The notes below the pieces were generated by a model. It ran no database searches, was not told the DNA's origin, and saw only the letters and a program-made list of their open reading frames with translations. This document shows positions 28,378-36,300 of a stretch of 64,000 bases of DNA, one piece after another. The translations under genes were made by a program, and so were the position numbers. Positions within the stretch are counted from its first letter, which is position 1. The number at the start of each line of letters is the position of its first letter. Origin of the DNA: Teichococcus oryzae (lineage in GTDB: Bacteria > Pseudomonadota > Alphaproteobacteria > Acetobacterales > Acetobacteraceae); NCBI RefSeq assembly GCF_008386565.1, contig NZ_VUKA01000002.1, positions 434,001-498,000 of the forward strand, written 5' to 3'.

Positions 28378-29243
28378 GCGGAGAACTCCTCCCGCGCCAG
28401 CGGGCATGTCAGGCAATGGGGTCCGCCACCGCCCAGGGTGAACAAGGAAAGCTCAGGGTCGAGCACGGAAAGGCCCTCGGCCCGCAGGGCGGCGTTCAGC
28501 GCCGTGCTGCCACGCGCCGACACCACCCGGTCCCGCCCCAGGGCCAGGATGTTGCAGCCGAGTTGCATGGCGTCGCGGTAGGATACGGGGACGCAGCGGA
28601 TGCCGTGCCCTTTCAGCCAGGCGACGAAGCCCGGCTCCAGCACATCGGTGCAGGCCACCGCCAGCCCCGGCGCCGCCATGCAGAACAGCACGTCGAGATG
28701 CAGGAAATGCTCGTCGAAGGGCTCAAGGCGAACTTCCCAGCCCTCGTCGCGCAGCCAGCCGGCCAGCTGCGCGGCCCCCGCCTCATCCGTCCGGCCGCCG
28801 GAATGGCCGATAACGGCGAGGCCTGGGCGGATGATGTGGACATCGCCGCCTTCCAGCGTGCCGGCGGAGGATTTGCGCCAGAAGGCGCTGCCCTGCGCGG
28901 CGTGGAAGTCGATCAGCCCGGCATATTCGCCGCGCCGCTGCGGCCGTTCCAGCTGGCACAGCACCGGGCCGCGATGCGTCACCACCACGCTGTCGCGGGT
29001 ATAGGCCATGTAGGGCAGGTGCGGCTCGGGCGGCAGGCGGTGCACGGTGGCGCCGCCCTGCGCGAGCGCCGCCACCAGCTCGGCATGCTGGGCCAGGAGG
29101 TGCGCCCGCGCCGGGGCCTGCCGCGCTTCCGACAGGGTGCGGCGGGCGATGCTGTTGGTGGGCAGCCAGTGATAGTGATCGGGCGGGCAGACCAGCACGT
29201 CCCGCAGCACACCGGTTTCGGAGAAAACGCGCCAGGATGACAT
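28374..29243 (-). CDS. DDAH / arginine-deiminase superfamily hydrolase
   Basis: A 289-residue guanidine-modifying enzyme. The catalytic set is visible: a YTRDSVV block at 81-87, LEGGDV with E131, H182 in FLHLDVLF, and the nucleophilic Cys C277 in GGGGPHCLTCPL near the C-terminus. Enzymes of this size either release citrulline from methylated arginines (DDAH) or deiminate arginine, and some are amidinotransferases; the sequence alone does not decide. The gene overlaps the following FAD oxidase gene by four bases, so the two are translationally coupled, an unusual pairing that I cannot explain from known pathways. No signal peptide. Confidence 0.87.
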   Translation of the reverse strand: MSSWRVFSETGVLRDVLVCPPDHYHWLPTNSIARRTLSEARQAPARAHLLAQHAELVAALAQGGATVHRLPPEPHLPYMAYTRDSVVVTHRGPVLCQLERPQRRGEYAGLIDFHAAQGSAFWRKSSAGTLEGGDVHIIRPGLAVIGHSGGRTDEAGAAQLAGWLRDEGWEVRLEPFDEHFLHLDVLFCMAAPGLAVACTDVLEPGFVAWLKGHGIRCVPVSYRDAMQLGCNILALGRDRVVSARGSTALNAALRAEGLSVLDPELSLFTLGGGGPHCLTCPLAREEFSA

Positions 29244-29285
29244 GGCCGGGAAGCTACGCCCGCGCGGCGCCGCAATCCAGGGGCA

Positions 29286-29317
29286 GGCGGCCGGGCGGGC
29301 GCAGGGTCCCGGCCGCC
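29286..29317 (-). terminator. hairpin after the YdjM-like gene
   Basis: 10-bp perfect arms GGCGGCCGGG (29286-29295) and CCCGGCCGCC (29308-29317) around a 12-base loop, starting eight bases after the minus-strand stop at 29326. No T tract. Confidence 0.5.
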
Positions 29318-29325
29318 CTCCGGGA

Positions 29326-30393
29326 TCATCCCTCCGGCAGGGTGGGCGGCGGCGCTCCCGGCCCGTGGATCAGCTCGCGCCAGAAGGTCCCGAGGAAGTC
29401 GGCATCCGCCGCCGGGCGCCGCGTGACGATCTCGGGCCGGCCGGTGACCTGCCCCGCCGCGTCGAGGGGCACGCGGATGCCCCAGAAGCCCAGCAGGCTG
29501 TCCCCCGCCATGCCGTAGCGTGTGTCGGTTGCCTCCACCACGCTGCCGCCTCCGGCCGCCGGCGCGGCCCGCCAGGCCAGGTGCCCCTTGGCGAACCAGT
29601 GCAGCAGCCGGGCTTCCGGCAGCGCCGCCACGGTGTTGAAGCGGGGATCGGGGAGTTGCGGAACATGCGTCCAGTGGATCGGGCCGGGCGCCAGCAGGCT
29701 GTGGCGGCCGATGCGCAGCCCATCCGGGGCTTTGGCGACGACGCGGCGATACCAGGGCTGGAACAACAGCGGATAAGCCTCGACCGAGGTGGCGGCCACG
29801 CCGCCGGCCGCCAGCTGGCCGCGGGCCAGGCGGACGGTGCGCTCGCCCTGGGCCCAGGCGTTCAGCGTCCAGCAGGTGATGAACAGCAGCGCCAGGGCGG
29901 CAACCGGCACGGCGCGGTCGGAGCGCCGGCTGAACCCGGTCACCAGCACCGCCAGCAGCAGCACCCCGCTGTAGATCGGGTCGATGATCGGCATGGCGTT
30001 CAGGGCGAAGCGATGATCCGAGAACGGCGCCAGGAGCTGCGTGCCGTAGCTGGTGAAGGCATCGATCACCGGATGGGTCAGCAGCGCCAGCACGGACAGC
30101 CAGATCCAGGCGCGCAGCCGGACGGGGTCTTGTTCGCCACGGCGCCGTGCTTCCCAGCCGGCGATGGCGCGGCCGATGAAGGGGCCCACAACCGGGCCGA
30201 ACAGGACGGAATGGGTGATGCCGCGATGGTGCCGCCAGGTGGCGAAGCCATCCGCCGCCCATCCCACCGCCACGTCGAGATCCGGCAAGGTGCCAAGTGC
30301 CGCCCCCGCCACCACCACCCGCCGCCCGAGGGTCCGGTGAAAGCCGGCCGCCGCCACCGTGGCGCCGAACAGGGCCTGGGTCACGCTGTCCAT
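29326..30393 (-). CDS. membrane-bound metal-dependent hydrolase (YdjM/DUF457 family)
   Basis: A 355-residue protein with an N-terminal MDSVTQALFGATVAAAGF and the metal-binding set of the YdjM family: GTLPDLDV near residue 35, then HHRGITHSVLFG (54-65) and LTHPVIDAFTSYGTQ near 110. Several hydrophobic segments follow up to about residue 190. The C-terminal 160 residues are soluble and hydrophilic, probably periplasmic or cytosolic. The E. coli homologue is a LexA-regulated inner membrane protein of unclear substrate. Its DinB-type polymerase neighbour (32.5 kb) is also SOS-type in many bacteria, but no LexA box was recognised upstream. It is divergent from the HpcH aldolase. Confidence 0.85.
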   Translation of the reverse strand: MDSVTQALFGATVAAAGFHRTLGRRVVVAGAALGTLPDLDVAVGWAADGFATWRHHRGITHSVLFGPVVGPFIGRAIAGWEARRRGEQDPVRLRAWIWLSVLALLTHPVIDAFTSYGTQLLAPFSDHRFALNAMPIIDPIYSGVLLLAVLVTGFSRRSDRAVPVAALALLFITCWTLNAWAQGERTVRLARGQLAAGGVAATSVEAYPLLFQPWYRRVVAKAPDGLRIGRHSLLAPGPIHWTHVPQLPDPRFNTVAALPEARLLHWFAKGHLAWRAAPAAGGGSVVEATDTRYGMAGDSLLGFWGIRVPLDAAGQVTGRPEIVTRRPAADADFLGTFWRELIHGPGAPPPTLPEG

Positions 30394-30458
30394 GAAAACA
30401 CTCCGAGGTTCCGGGCATCATCTGGGCGCGTGGACGGCAAAGTCACGCTCAGGGCGCG

Positions 30459-30487
30459 TTGACCCCCCCGAAGGAGGAGCCTAGCGT
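30459..30487 (+). promoter_or_regulatory. candidate promoter of the HpcH/HpaI aldolase
   Basis: TTGACC (30459-30464) and TAGCGT (30482-30487) with a 17-base spacer, 34 bases before the start codon at 30521. A moderate match only. Confidence 0.3.
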
Positions 30488-30520
30488 TCCAGTCCCAATC
30501 CACGAGGAAGCGAACAAGTC

Positions 30521-31279
30521 ATGGTGAACAAGGTCAAGGAAGCCTGGGCGCAGGGCCGCGCGGTGGTGAATGGCTGGCTGGCCATCCCGAGCGCCTATGC
30601 CGCCGAGGTGATGGCGCAGGCCGGGTTCGACAGCCTTACCGTCGACATGCAGCACGGCGTGCAGGATTACCTGTCTGCCGTGGCCTGCTTCCAGGGCATG
30701 CAGCCGCATCCGGTGACCCCGATGGTGCGGGTGCCCTGGAACGAGCCGGGCATCGTCGGCAAGGTGCTGGATGCCGGCGCGATGGGCGTGATCTGCCCGA
30801 TGATCAACACGCCGGAGCAGGCCCAGCAGCTGGTCTGGTCCTGCCGCTACCCGCCCGAGGGAACGCGCTCCTTCGGCCCGATCCGCGCCGGCATCTATGG
30901 CGAGGCGGGCACCTATTTCGACACCGCCAACAAGGATGTGGCGGTGATCCCGATGATCGAGACCAAGGAGGCCATGGACAACCTCGAGGCCATCCTGGAC
31001 GTGCCGGGCATCGATGGCGTGTATATCGGCCCCTCCGATCTCGGCCTGTCCTATGGGCTGAAGCCGGCGCTGGACCGGGAGGAGCCGGAGATCCTGCGCA
31101 TCTATGAGCGCGTGCTGAACGAGGCCGGCAAGCGCAACATCGCCGTCGGCCTGCACAATGGCAGCGCCGCCTATGTGAAGAAGATGATCGGCATGGGCTT
31201 CAAGCTGGCCACCATCTCCAACGACAGCGGCATCCTGTTGCAGGCGGCGCGCGCCGCCGTGGCGACGGCCAAGAGCTGA
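30521..31279 (+). CDS. HpcH/HpaI aldolase/citrate lyase family protein
   Basis: A 252-residue class II pyruvate aldolase. Family residues are present: catalytic H45 in DMQHGVQDY, R70 in MVRVPWNE, and the metal ligands E147 (PMIETKEAM) and D173 (YIGPSDLGL). Members cleave 4-hydroxy-2-oxo acids to pyruvate plus an aldehyde; GarL (5-keto-4-deoxy-glucarate aldolase), HpaI and RhmA are examples. The convergent neighbour is 5-dehydro-4-deoxyglucarate dehydratase, whose substrate is also the substrate of GarL, so an aldarate role is attractive but unproven. A GAGGAAGCG ribosome binding site precedes the ATG. It has its own promoter region and ends in a hairpin, so it is probably monocistronic. Confidence 0.9.
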   Translation: MVNKVKEAWAQGRAVVNGWLAIPSAYAAEVMAQAGFDSLTVDMQHGVQDYLSAVACFQGMQPHPVTPMVRVPWNEPGIVGKVLDAGAMGVICPMINTPEQAQQLVWSCRYPPEGTRSFGPIRAGIYGEAGTYFDTANKDVAVIPMIETKEAMDNLEAILDVPGIDGVYIGPSDLGLSYGLKPALDREEPEILRIYERVLNEAGKRNIAVGLHNGSAAYVKKMIGMGFKLATISNDSGILLQAARAAVATAKS

Positions 31280-31287
31280 AAACGGAC

Positions 31288-31311
31288 GGGCCGGCGACTC
31301 GGGGCCGGCCC
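31288..31311 (+). terminator. hairpin after the HpcH/HpaI aldolase
   Basis: GGGCCGGC (31288-31295) and GCCGGCCC (31304-31311), loop of 8 bases, starting nine bases after the aldolase stop. Confidence 0.55.
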
Positions 31312-31344
31312 TGCCGCTTCCTGGCGGCCTCGCAGGCGCCGGGC

Positions 31345-31374
31345 GATCCCGGAAGGCTTCCCCCTTCCGGGATC
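31345..31374 (-). terminator. hairpin after kdgD
   Basis: Perfect 12-bp arms GATCCCGGAAGG (31345-31356) and CCTTCCGGGATC (31363-31374), 6-base loop, starting ten bases after the minus-strand kdgD stop. It would also catch plus-strand read-through. Confidence 0.65.
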
Positions 31375-31383
31375 ATCCGGTTC

Positions 31384-32319
31384 TCAGGCCGCCTTGGCCT
31401 GCGAGGCGGGCAGCCTGGCGATCAACGCCTTCAGCATGTCCATCTCCGCGGCCTCCAGATCGGTCAAAGGCGCGCGCACCGGGCCGGCTGGCCGGCCCAC
31501 CGCGGCGCAGCCCGCCTTCACGATGGACACCGCGTAGCCCTTCCTGCGGTTGCGAATGGCGATGTAGGGCAGCACGAAGTCGCGCAGGCCCTGGTAAACC
31601 CTGGCGGCGTCCTTGGCCCGCACCGCCGCGTAGAAGGCATTGGCGAATTCGGGCACGAAGTTGAAGATCGCCGAGGAATAGGTGGTGACGCCCATCTCCA
31701 GATAGGGCAGGGCGAAGGTTTCGGCGGTGGGCAGGCCGCCCACATAGGTCAGCCGGTCGCCCAGCTTGGCGTAGATGCGGGTCATCAGCTCTACATCGCC
31801 GACGCCGTCCTTGAAGCCGACCAGGTTCGGGCAGCGCTCGCACAGCCGGGCCAGCGTGTCCTCGTTCAGGATGGCGTTGTCGCGGTTGTAGACGATGACG
31901 CCGAGCCTGGTGCTCTTGCACACCGCCTCGACATGCGCGGCAAGGCCCGCCTGCTCGGAATTGACCAGGTAGTTCGGCAGCAGCAGCAGGCCATCGGCGC
32001 CGGCCGCCTCGGCCGATTGCGCCAGCTCCCGGGCGATGGCGGTCGCCATGCCGGCCGGCGCGATGACCGGCACCTTGCCGCCCACTTCCTCCACCGCGTC
32101 CTTCACCACCACGGCGATCTCGGCCGGGGACAGGTTGAAGAACTCGCCCGTGCCGCCGGCGGCGAACAGGCCCGCCGGACCATGGCCCAGCATCCAGCCC
32201 ACATGCTCGCGATAGGGGGCGGCGTCGTAGCTGAAGTCAGGCTTGAAATGGGTGACCGGGAAGGACAGCAGGCCGCTGCCGATCTGCCGCGCCATCTCGG
32301 TGGGAGTCATGGACGCCAT
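31384..32319 (-). CDS. kdgD: 5-dehydro-4-deoxyglucarate dehydratase
   Basis: A 311-residue member of the DapA/N-acetylneuraminate lyase superfamily. It matches the KdgD branch by [14 protein letters not shown] (55-68), the catalytic tyrosine Y144 in [10 protein letters not shown] and the Schiff-base K170 in [10 protein letters not shown]. The enzyme dehydrates and decarboxylates 5-dehydro-4-deoxy-D-glucarate to 2-oxoglutarate semialdehyde in aldarate and uronate catabolism. The start at 32319 follows AAGGAAGC at seven bases. It stands alone, with an imperfect palindrome upstream at 32339-32356, and the semialdehyde dehydrogenase expected next in the pathway is not in the window. It may cooperate with the uronate-dehydrogenase-like gene at 10.8 kb. 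Confidence 0.92.
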   Translation of the reverse strand: MASMTPTEMARQIGSGLLSFPVTHFKPDFSYDAAPYREHVGWMLGHGPAGLFAAGGTGEFFNLSPAEIAVVVKDAVEEVGGKVPVIAPAGMATAIARELAQSAEAAGADGLLLLPNYLVNSEQAGLAAHVEAVCKSTRLGVIVYNRDNAILNEDTLARLCERCPNLVGFKDGVGDVELMTRIYAKLGDRLTYVGGLPTAETFALPYLEMGVTTYSSAIFNFVPEFANAFYAAVRAKDAARVYQGLRDFVLPYIAIRNRRKGYAVSIVKAGCAAVGRPAGPVRAPLTDLEAAEMDMLKALIARLPASQAKAA

Positions 32320-32338
32320 TGATGCTGCTTCCTTTTGA

Positions 32339-32356
32339 ATGATGTCAGGTCATCAT
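32339..32356. promoter_or_regulatory. candidate operator upstream of kdgD
   Basis: ATGATG and CATCAT arms around TCAGGT, 20 bases before the kdgD start. The size and position suit a GntR-type regulator site, but no regulator is adjacent and the match is imperfect in the centre. Confidence 0.3.
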
Positions 32357-32466
32357 ACTTCCATTCCGGTGGTCTGATCTACCCCAAAGGCCTGGGAACA
32401 ACGATACCCGAGGGGCTTTTCCGGCAGTGGGATGGCGGGTCGCCGGCATCGAGGGGCAACAGGAAC

Positions 32467-33723
32467 TCACCGCTTGGCCAGCAGGCCCCGCATCACCGCG
32501 CCTTCCCCGAAACGGGCGCGAAGCTTCTCCATGGCCTCCCAGCGCGCGGCGCGGCGGGGTGATTCCGCATCCAGCAGATCGCCACGGTCGGCGCCCTCGC
32601 CCGGCATCAGGAGCTGGGCGCCGATGCCGATCAGGCGAAAGGCCGTGCCATCGGCTTCCCGCGCCAGCAGTGGCCGCGCGGCGGAAAACAGCGTATCCGG
32701 CAGGCGGGTGGGCGCGCCAAGCCGGGCGTGGCGGGTGCGGGTGGCGAAGCCCGCCGTCTTCAGCTTCAGTACCACGCCGCCGGCGGCGAATCCCTTTTCC
32801 TTCAACCGCCGCGCCAGCTTTTCCGACAGGCGCCACAGCACCGCCTCCAGCTCCGGCACCGTGCGCAGGTCCCGCTCGAAGGTGGTTTCGGCGCTGATCG
32901 ACTTGGTTTCGCGCGTCGGATCGACGCGGCGCCGGTCCTCGCCGCGGGCGCGGGCGGCGAGGGCCGGCCCGTCCTCGCCGAGCTTCGCCGCCGCTTCCCG
33001 CGGGCTCAGCGTTGCGAGCTGCCCCAGGGTGGCGAGGCCCAGCGCCTGCAGCTTGCGGGCCTGCACCGGGCCGATGCCGGGAAGCACCGACACCGGTTCC
33101 GGCGCCAGCAGGGAGGCGGCCTCGGCGGCGCCGATCACCGCGAAGCCGCGCGGCTTGTCCCGCTCCACCGCCAGCTTGGCCAGGAGGCGGTTCGGCGCCA
33201 GGCCGACCGAAACGGTGACGCCCACCTGCCTTTCCACCCCCAGCGCGAAGCGGGCCAGCACGGCGGCCGGCGGGGCCTTGTGCAGCGCCGCCGTGCCGGA
33301 CAGGTCCAGCACCGCCTCATCGATCGACAGCGGCTGCACCAGCGGGGTGAGGTCCATCATCAGGGCGCGGATGGCGCGGCTCGCCTCGGCGTATTTGCTC
33401 ATCTGCGGCTTGATCACCGCCGCCTCGGGGCAGAGCGCCAGCGCCTTGAACATCGGCATGGCCGAGCGCACGCCCTTGATGCGCGCCTGGTAGCAGCACG
33501 CCGCCACCACGCCGCGCTGCCCGCCGCCCACGATCACCGGGGTGGTGCGCAGCTCAGGCCTGTCGCGCTTCTCGACGCTGGCGAAGAAGGCATCGCAATC
33601 CACATGCGCGATGGCGAGGTCGAACAACTCGTCATGCCGCACCAGCCGCCTTCCGCCGCAACCGGGGCAGGATGGCCGGGGGGGGGCGAAGGTCGCGGTG
33701 CAGTCGCGGCAAAGAATGGGCAT
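32467..33723 (-). CDS. dinB: Y-family DNA polymerase IV (DinB) with N-terminal zinc ribbon
   Basis: A 418-residue translesion polymerase. Before the usual DinB start there is a zinc-ribbon-like segment with C5, C8, C19 and C22 (CRDC and CPGCGG). The palm domain then begins at about residue 38 with D42 in HVDCDAFFASVE and has the second acidic motif D135-E136 in PLSIDEAVLDL. The thumb region contains VLPGIGPVQARKLQALG (helix-hairpin-helix, about 205). The little finger covers the last 110 residues, with a KSISAETTF start. The start at 33723 includes the ribbon; the remaining upstream frame has no family similarity. The C-terminus lacks an obvious clamp-binding QL.LF-type motif (ends LLAKR). 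No LexA box was recognised. Confidence 0.93.
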   Translation of the reverse strand: MPILCRDCTATFAPPRPSCPGCGGRRLVRHDELFDLAIAHVDCDAFFASVEKRDRPELRTTPVIVGGGQRGVVAACCYQARIKGVRSAMPMFKALALCPEAAVIKPQMSKYAEASRAIRALMMDLTPLVQPLSIDEAVLDLSGTAALHKAPPAAVLARFALGVERQVGVTVSVGLAPNRLLAKLAVERDKPRGFAVIGAAEAASLLAPEPVSVLPGIGPVQARKLQALGLATLGQLATLSPREAAAKLGEDGPALAARARGEDRRRVDPTRETKSISAETTFERDLRTVPELEAVLWRLSEKLARRLKEKGFAAGGVVLKLKTAGFATRTRHARLGAPTRLPDTLFSAARPLLAREADGTAFRLIGIGAQLLMPGEGADRGDLLDAESPRRAARWEAMEKLRARFGEGAVMRGLLAKR

Positions 33724-33965
33724 GGCGGCGCCATCATAAAGCAAGAAGGGCCTGGGAACGACCAAAGGCTGCCCCCGGCCGGGCCGTTCCGGTTCCTCCA
33801 TGCGGCGCGACGATCCGCCCGCCCGTGGATCATTGTTGATCATGCGGCACGTTGACCGCCTACCGGGATTGTTGTTCCGTGAATCAAGGAGCGCGCCGGA
33901 CATCCCGGCCCGCTCGCGAAGGCTCCCAGCAACAAGAGAGTCCCGCGCAGCATGAGGAAACATCT

Positions 33966-34514
33966 TTGGCCCGCATCCCCTATGCCGATCCCGCCAATCC
34001 CGAGACGCGCCCGCTGGTCGAGCGCATCATCCGCGAACGCGGCAGCGTCCTGCATCTGTATGCCATGCTCCTGCATAGCGGGCCCGTGGCGGAAGGCTGG
34101 CTGCGCTACCTGACGGCGATCCGGCATGAATGCGCCCTGCCCGGCCTGTTGCGGGAGCTGGTGATCATGCGGATCGCGCATCTGAACGGTGCGCCTTACG
34201 AGGCGGAGCAGCATGCGCCGATCGCGCTGAAGGAAGGCATGAGCCAGGCGCAGATCGATGCCCTGCCGGAATGGCGGGAAAGCGATCTTTTCGATGCCAC
34301 GCAACAGGCCGTGCTGGCCTACTGCGACTCCATGACGCGTGAGATCCATGTGCCGGACGCGATCTTCTCCGCCGTGCGCGAAGCGCTTCCGCCGCGCGAG
34401 CTGGTGGAGCTGACCGCGACGATCGGCGCCTACAACATGGTGTCGCGCTTCCTTGAGGCGATGGGCGTCGATGCGCGGGACCCTTTGCCGGGAACGGATC
34501 ATGCGGGCGCTTGA
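33966..34514 (+). CDS. carboxymuconolactone decarboxylase (AhpD-like) family protein
   Basis: A 182-residue all-helical protein of the CMD family. The core motif RELVIMRIAHLNGAPYEAEQHAPIA (about 62-86) keeps the family pattern, but the redox CxxC of AhpD-type members is absent, so a peroxidase role is unlikely. The start is taken as TTG at 33966 (encoding ARIPYADPANPETRP next) because AGGAAA lies seven to nine bases upstream and the conserved region starts there; a nearby ATG at 33951 is out of frame. It overlaps the following SDR gene by 14 bases. Together with two SDRs and a Bug receptor it forms a small operon of unknown substrate. Confidence 0.82.
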   Translation: MARIPYADPANPETRPLVERIIRERGSVLHLYAMLLHSGPVAEGWLRYLTAIRHECALPGLLRELVIMRIAHLNGAPYEAEQHAPIALKEGMSQAQIDALPEWRESDLFDATQQAVLAYCDSMTREIHVPDAIFSAVREALPPRELVELTATIGAYNMVSRFLEAMGVDARDPLPGTDHAGA

Positions 34515-35310
34515 AGGCAGGGTCGCTTTTGTCACGGGATGCGGCTCCCAGGGGCCGGGCTGGGGCAATGGCAAGGCCATCGCGGTGACCTTCGCGCGGC
34601 ATGGTGCCGTGATCTACGGCGTGGACCTGAACGCGGATGCGGCGGAGGAAACGCGCCGCATCGTCGAGTCCGAGGGCGGGCGGTTCATCGCCGGAACCGG
34701 CGATGTCACGGACAAAGCCCGCGTCGATGCGCTGGTCGCCGATTGCGTCGTGCGGCTGGGCCGGATCGATGTTCTGGTCAACAATGTCGGCCATTCGGTG
34801 CCGGGCGATCCGGCAACCATGCCGGAGGAGATCTGGGACCGCCAGATCGACGTCAACCTCAAAAGCGCCTTCCTGTGCTGCAAGGCGGTGCTGCCGCTGA
34901 TGGAGGCGCAGGGCAAGGGCGCGGTGGTTTCGATCGCCTCCACCGCCGCGATCCGCTACACGGGCAAGCCGCAGGCCGGCTATGCCGCCGCCAAGGCGGG
35001 GCTGGTTCAGTTCAGCCGGGTGGTGGCGATCGACTATGCCCGGCGCGGCGTGCGGCTGAACTGCGTGCTGCCGGGCCTGATGGAAACGCCCCTGGTCGAG
35101 AAGCTGGCGCAGGATTTCGCCAGCAGCGAAACCGGCCTGGACCGGGGCGCCTTCTACCGCCGCCGCCATGAGCAGGTGCCGATGGGCCGCATGGGCGAGG
35201 CCTGGGATGTCGCCGAAGCCGCGCTGTTCCTGGCTTCCGACGCCGCCAAATACATCACCGGCACCGAGATCCTGGTGGATGGCGGCCTGTGCGCCGCGGT
35301 GCGGGGCTGA
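34501..35310 (+). CDS. SDR-family oxidoreductase (first of a tandem pair)
   Basis: A 269-residue NAD(P)-dependent dehydrogenase. The nucleotide loop reads VTGCGSQGPGWGNGKAIA (residues 11-28), longer than the classic TGxxxGIG because of an inserted GWGNGK. Downstream elements are standard: DVLVNNVGHS (about 92-101), catalytic S in VVSIASTAAIRYTG, and Y and K in GYAAAKAG near 160. RMGEAWDVAEAALFLAS and ITGTEILVDGG close the fold. The start at 34501 overlaps the end of the CMD gene. It is about half identical by eye to the next gene, so the pair arose by duplication, and both may act on stereoisomers or successive alcohols. Confidence 0.92.
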   Translation: MRALEGRVAFVTGCGSQGPGWGNGKAIAVTFARHGAVIYGVDLNADAAEETRRIVESEGGRFIAGTGDVTDKARVDALVADCVVRLGRIDVLVNNVGHSVPGDPATMPEEIWDRQIDVNLKSAFLCCKAVLPLMEAQGKGAVVSIASTAAIRYTGKPQAGYAAAKAGLVQFSRVVAIDYARRGVRLNCVLPGLMETPLVEKLAQDFASSETGLDRGAFYRRRHEQVPMGRMGEAWDVAEAALFLASDAAKYITGTEILVDGGLCAAVRG

Positions 35311-35340
35311 CGCGGTGCGAAGCTGGACAAGGATGCGGCC

Positions 35341-36138
35341 ATGCTGAGGCTGGACGGCAAGATCGCCTTCATCACCGGTGCCGGATCGGCCGGGCCGGGC
35401 TGGGGCAATGGCAAGGCCACCGCGGTGCTGATGGCCCGGCAGGGCGCGAAGGTCTTCGCGCTCGACAACCGGGCGGAGGCCGTCGAGGAAACCATTGGCA
35501 TCATCCGCGGCGAAGGCGGCACGGCGATCGGGCATGTCGCCGATGTCACCGTGGCGGAGGAGGTGGCGCAGGCCGTCGCAGCCTGCGTGGCCGAGTATGG
35601 CGGCCTCGACATCCTCGTGAACAATGTCGGCGGCTCCTTTCCCGGCAGCGCGGAAAGCCTGTCGGAGGCGGATTGGGAAGCGCAGATCGACTTCAACCTG
35701 CGCAGTGCCTTTCTGTGCTGCAAGCATGCCCTTCCGCATCTGCGGCAGAAGGGCGGGGCGATCGTGAACCTGTCCTCCATCGCGGCGCTCCGCATGAGCG
35801 CGGACCGGCCGCACATCGCCTACAGCGCGTCGAAATACGGCATCATCGCCTTCAGCAAGTCCATCGCCATGGAGCAGGCGCGGGCGGGGGTGCGCTGCAA
35901 CACCGTGGTGCCGGGGCTGATGCACACGCCCCTGGTGGAGAACCGCCTGGTGCGGCAGCTCGGCGCCAATGACGCGGCGCAGCTGATCGCCCGGCGCAAC
36001 GCCCAGGTGCCGATGGGAAAGATGGGCGATGCATGGGACATCGCCCATGCGGTGCTGTTCCTGGCCGCGGACGAGGCGCGGCACATCACCGGAACCGAGT
36101 TGGTCGTCGATGGCGGCATTTCCGCGGCGATGCCCTGA
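35341..36138 (+). CDS. SDR-family oxidoreductase (second of a tandem pair)
   Basis: A 265-residue paralogue of the preceding gene, 30 bases downstream. It shares the unusual loop ITGAGSAGPGWGNGKATA (residues 11-28). It has DILVNNVGGSFPG, the catalytic S in NLSSIAALRMS and the YSASKYG tyrosine and lysine near 162, then KMGDAWDIAHAVLFLAA and ITGTELVVDGG. The two enzymes share the PGLM.TPLVE block in the substrate lobe, which suggests similar substrates. A 162-base region with several small hairpins (for example CCGGTC/GACCGG at 36175-36190) separates it from the Bug receptor. Confidence 0.92.
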   Translation: MLRLDGKIAFITGAGSAGPGWGNGKATAVLMARQGAKVFALDNRAEAVEETIGIIRGEGGTAIGHVADVTVAEEVAQAVAACVAEYGGLDILVNNVGGSFPGSAESLSEADWEAQIDFNLRSAFLCCKHALPHLRQKGGAIVNLSSIAALRMSADRPHIAYSASKYGIIAFSKSIAMEQARAGVRCNTVVPGLMHTPLVENRLVRQLGANDAAQLIARRNAQVPMGKMGDAWDIAHAVLFLAADEARHITGTELVVDGGISAAMP

Positions 36139-36300
36139 GGCGTGACCACCCGCAGGCTGGGCCTCCAGAAAATGCCGGTCCTTTGACCGGACCAGGATAT
36201 GAAGCATGGTCCGTGGGCGCATCCGGACGGATCATGCCCGGAGCGCGCTTCCGCGCGACATGACAACCGGCGGCAAGCCGGAGCAGGGGAGACGAAACAC

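Noticed and set aside
34165-36222. A 685-codon minus-strand frame opposite the SDR pair
   Set aside because: It mirrors the codon pattern of both SDRs and repeats a similar His-rich text twice because the SDRs are duplicates; no own signature.
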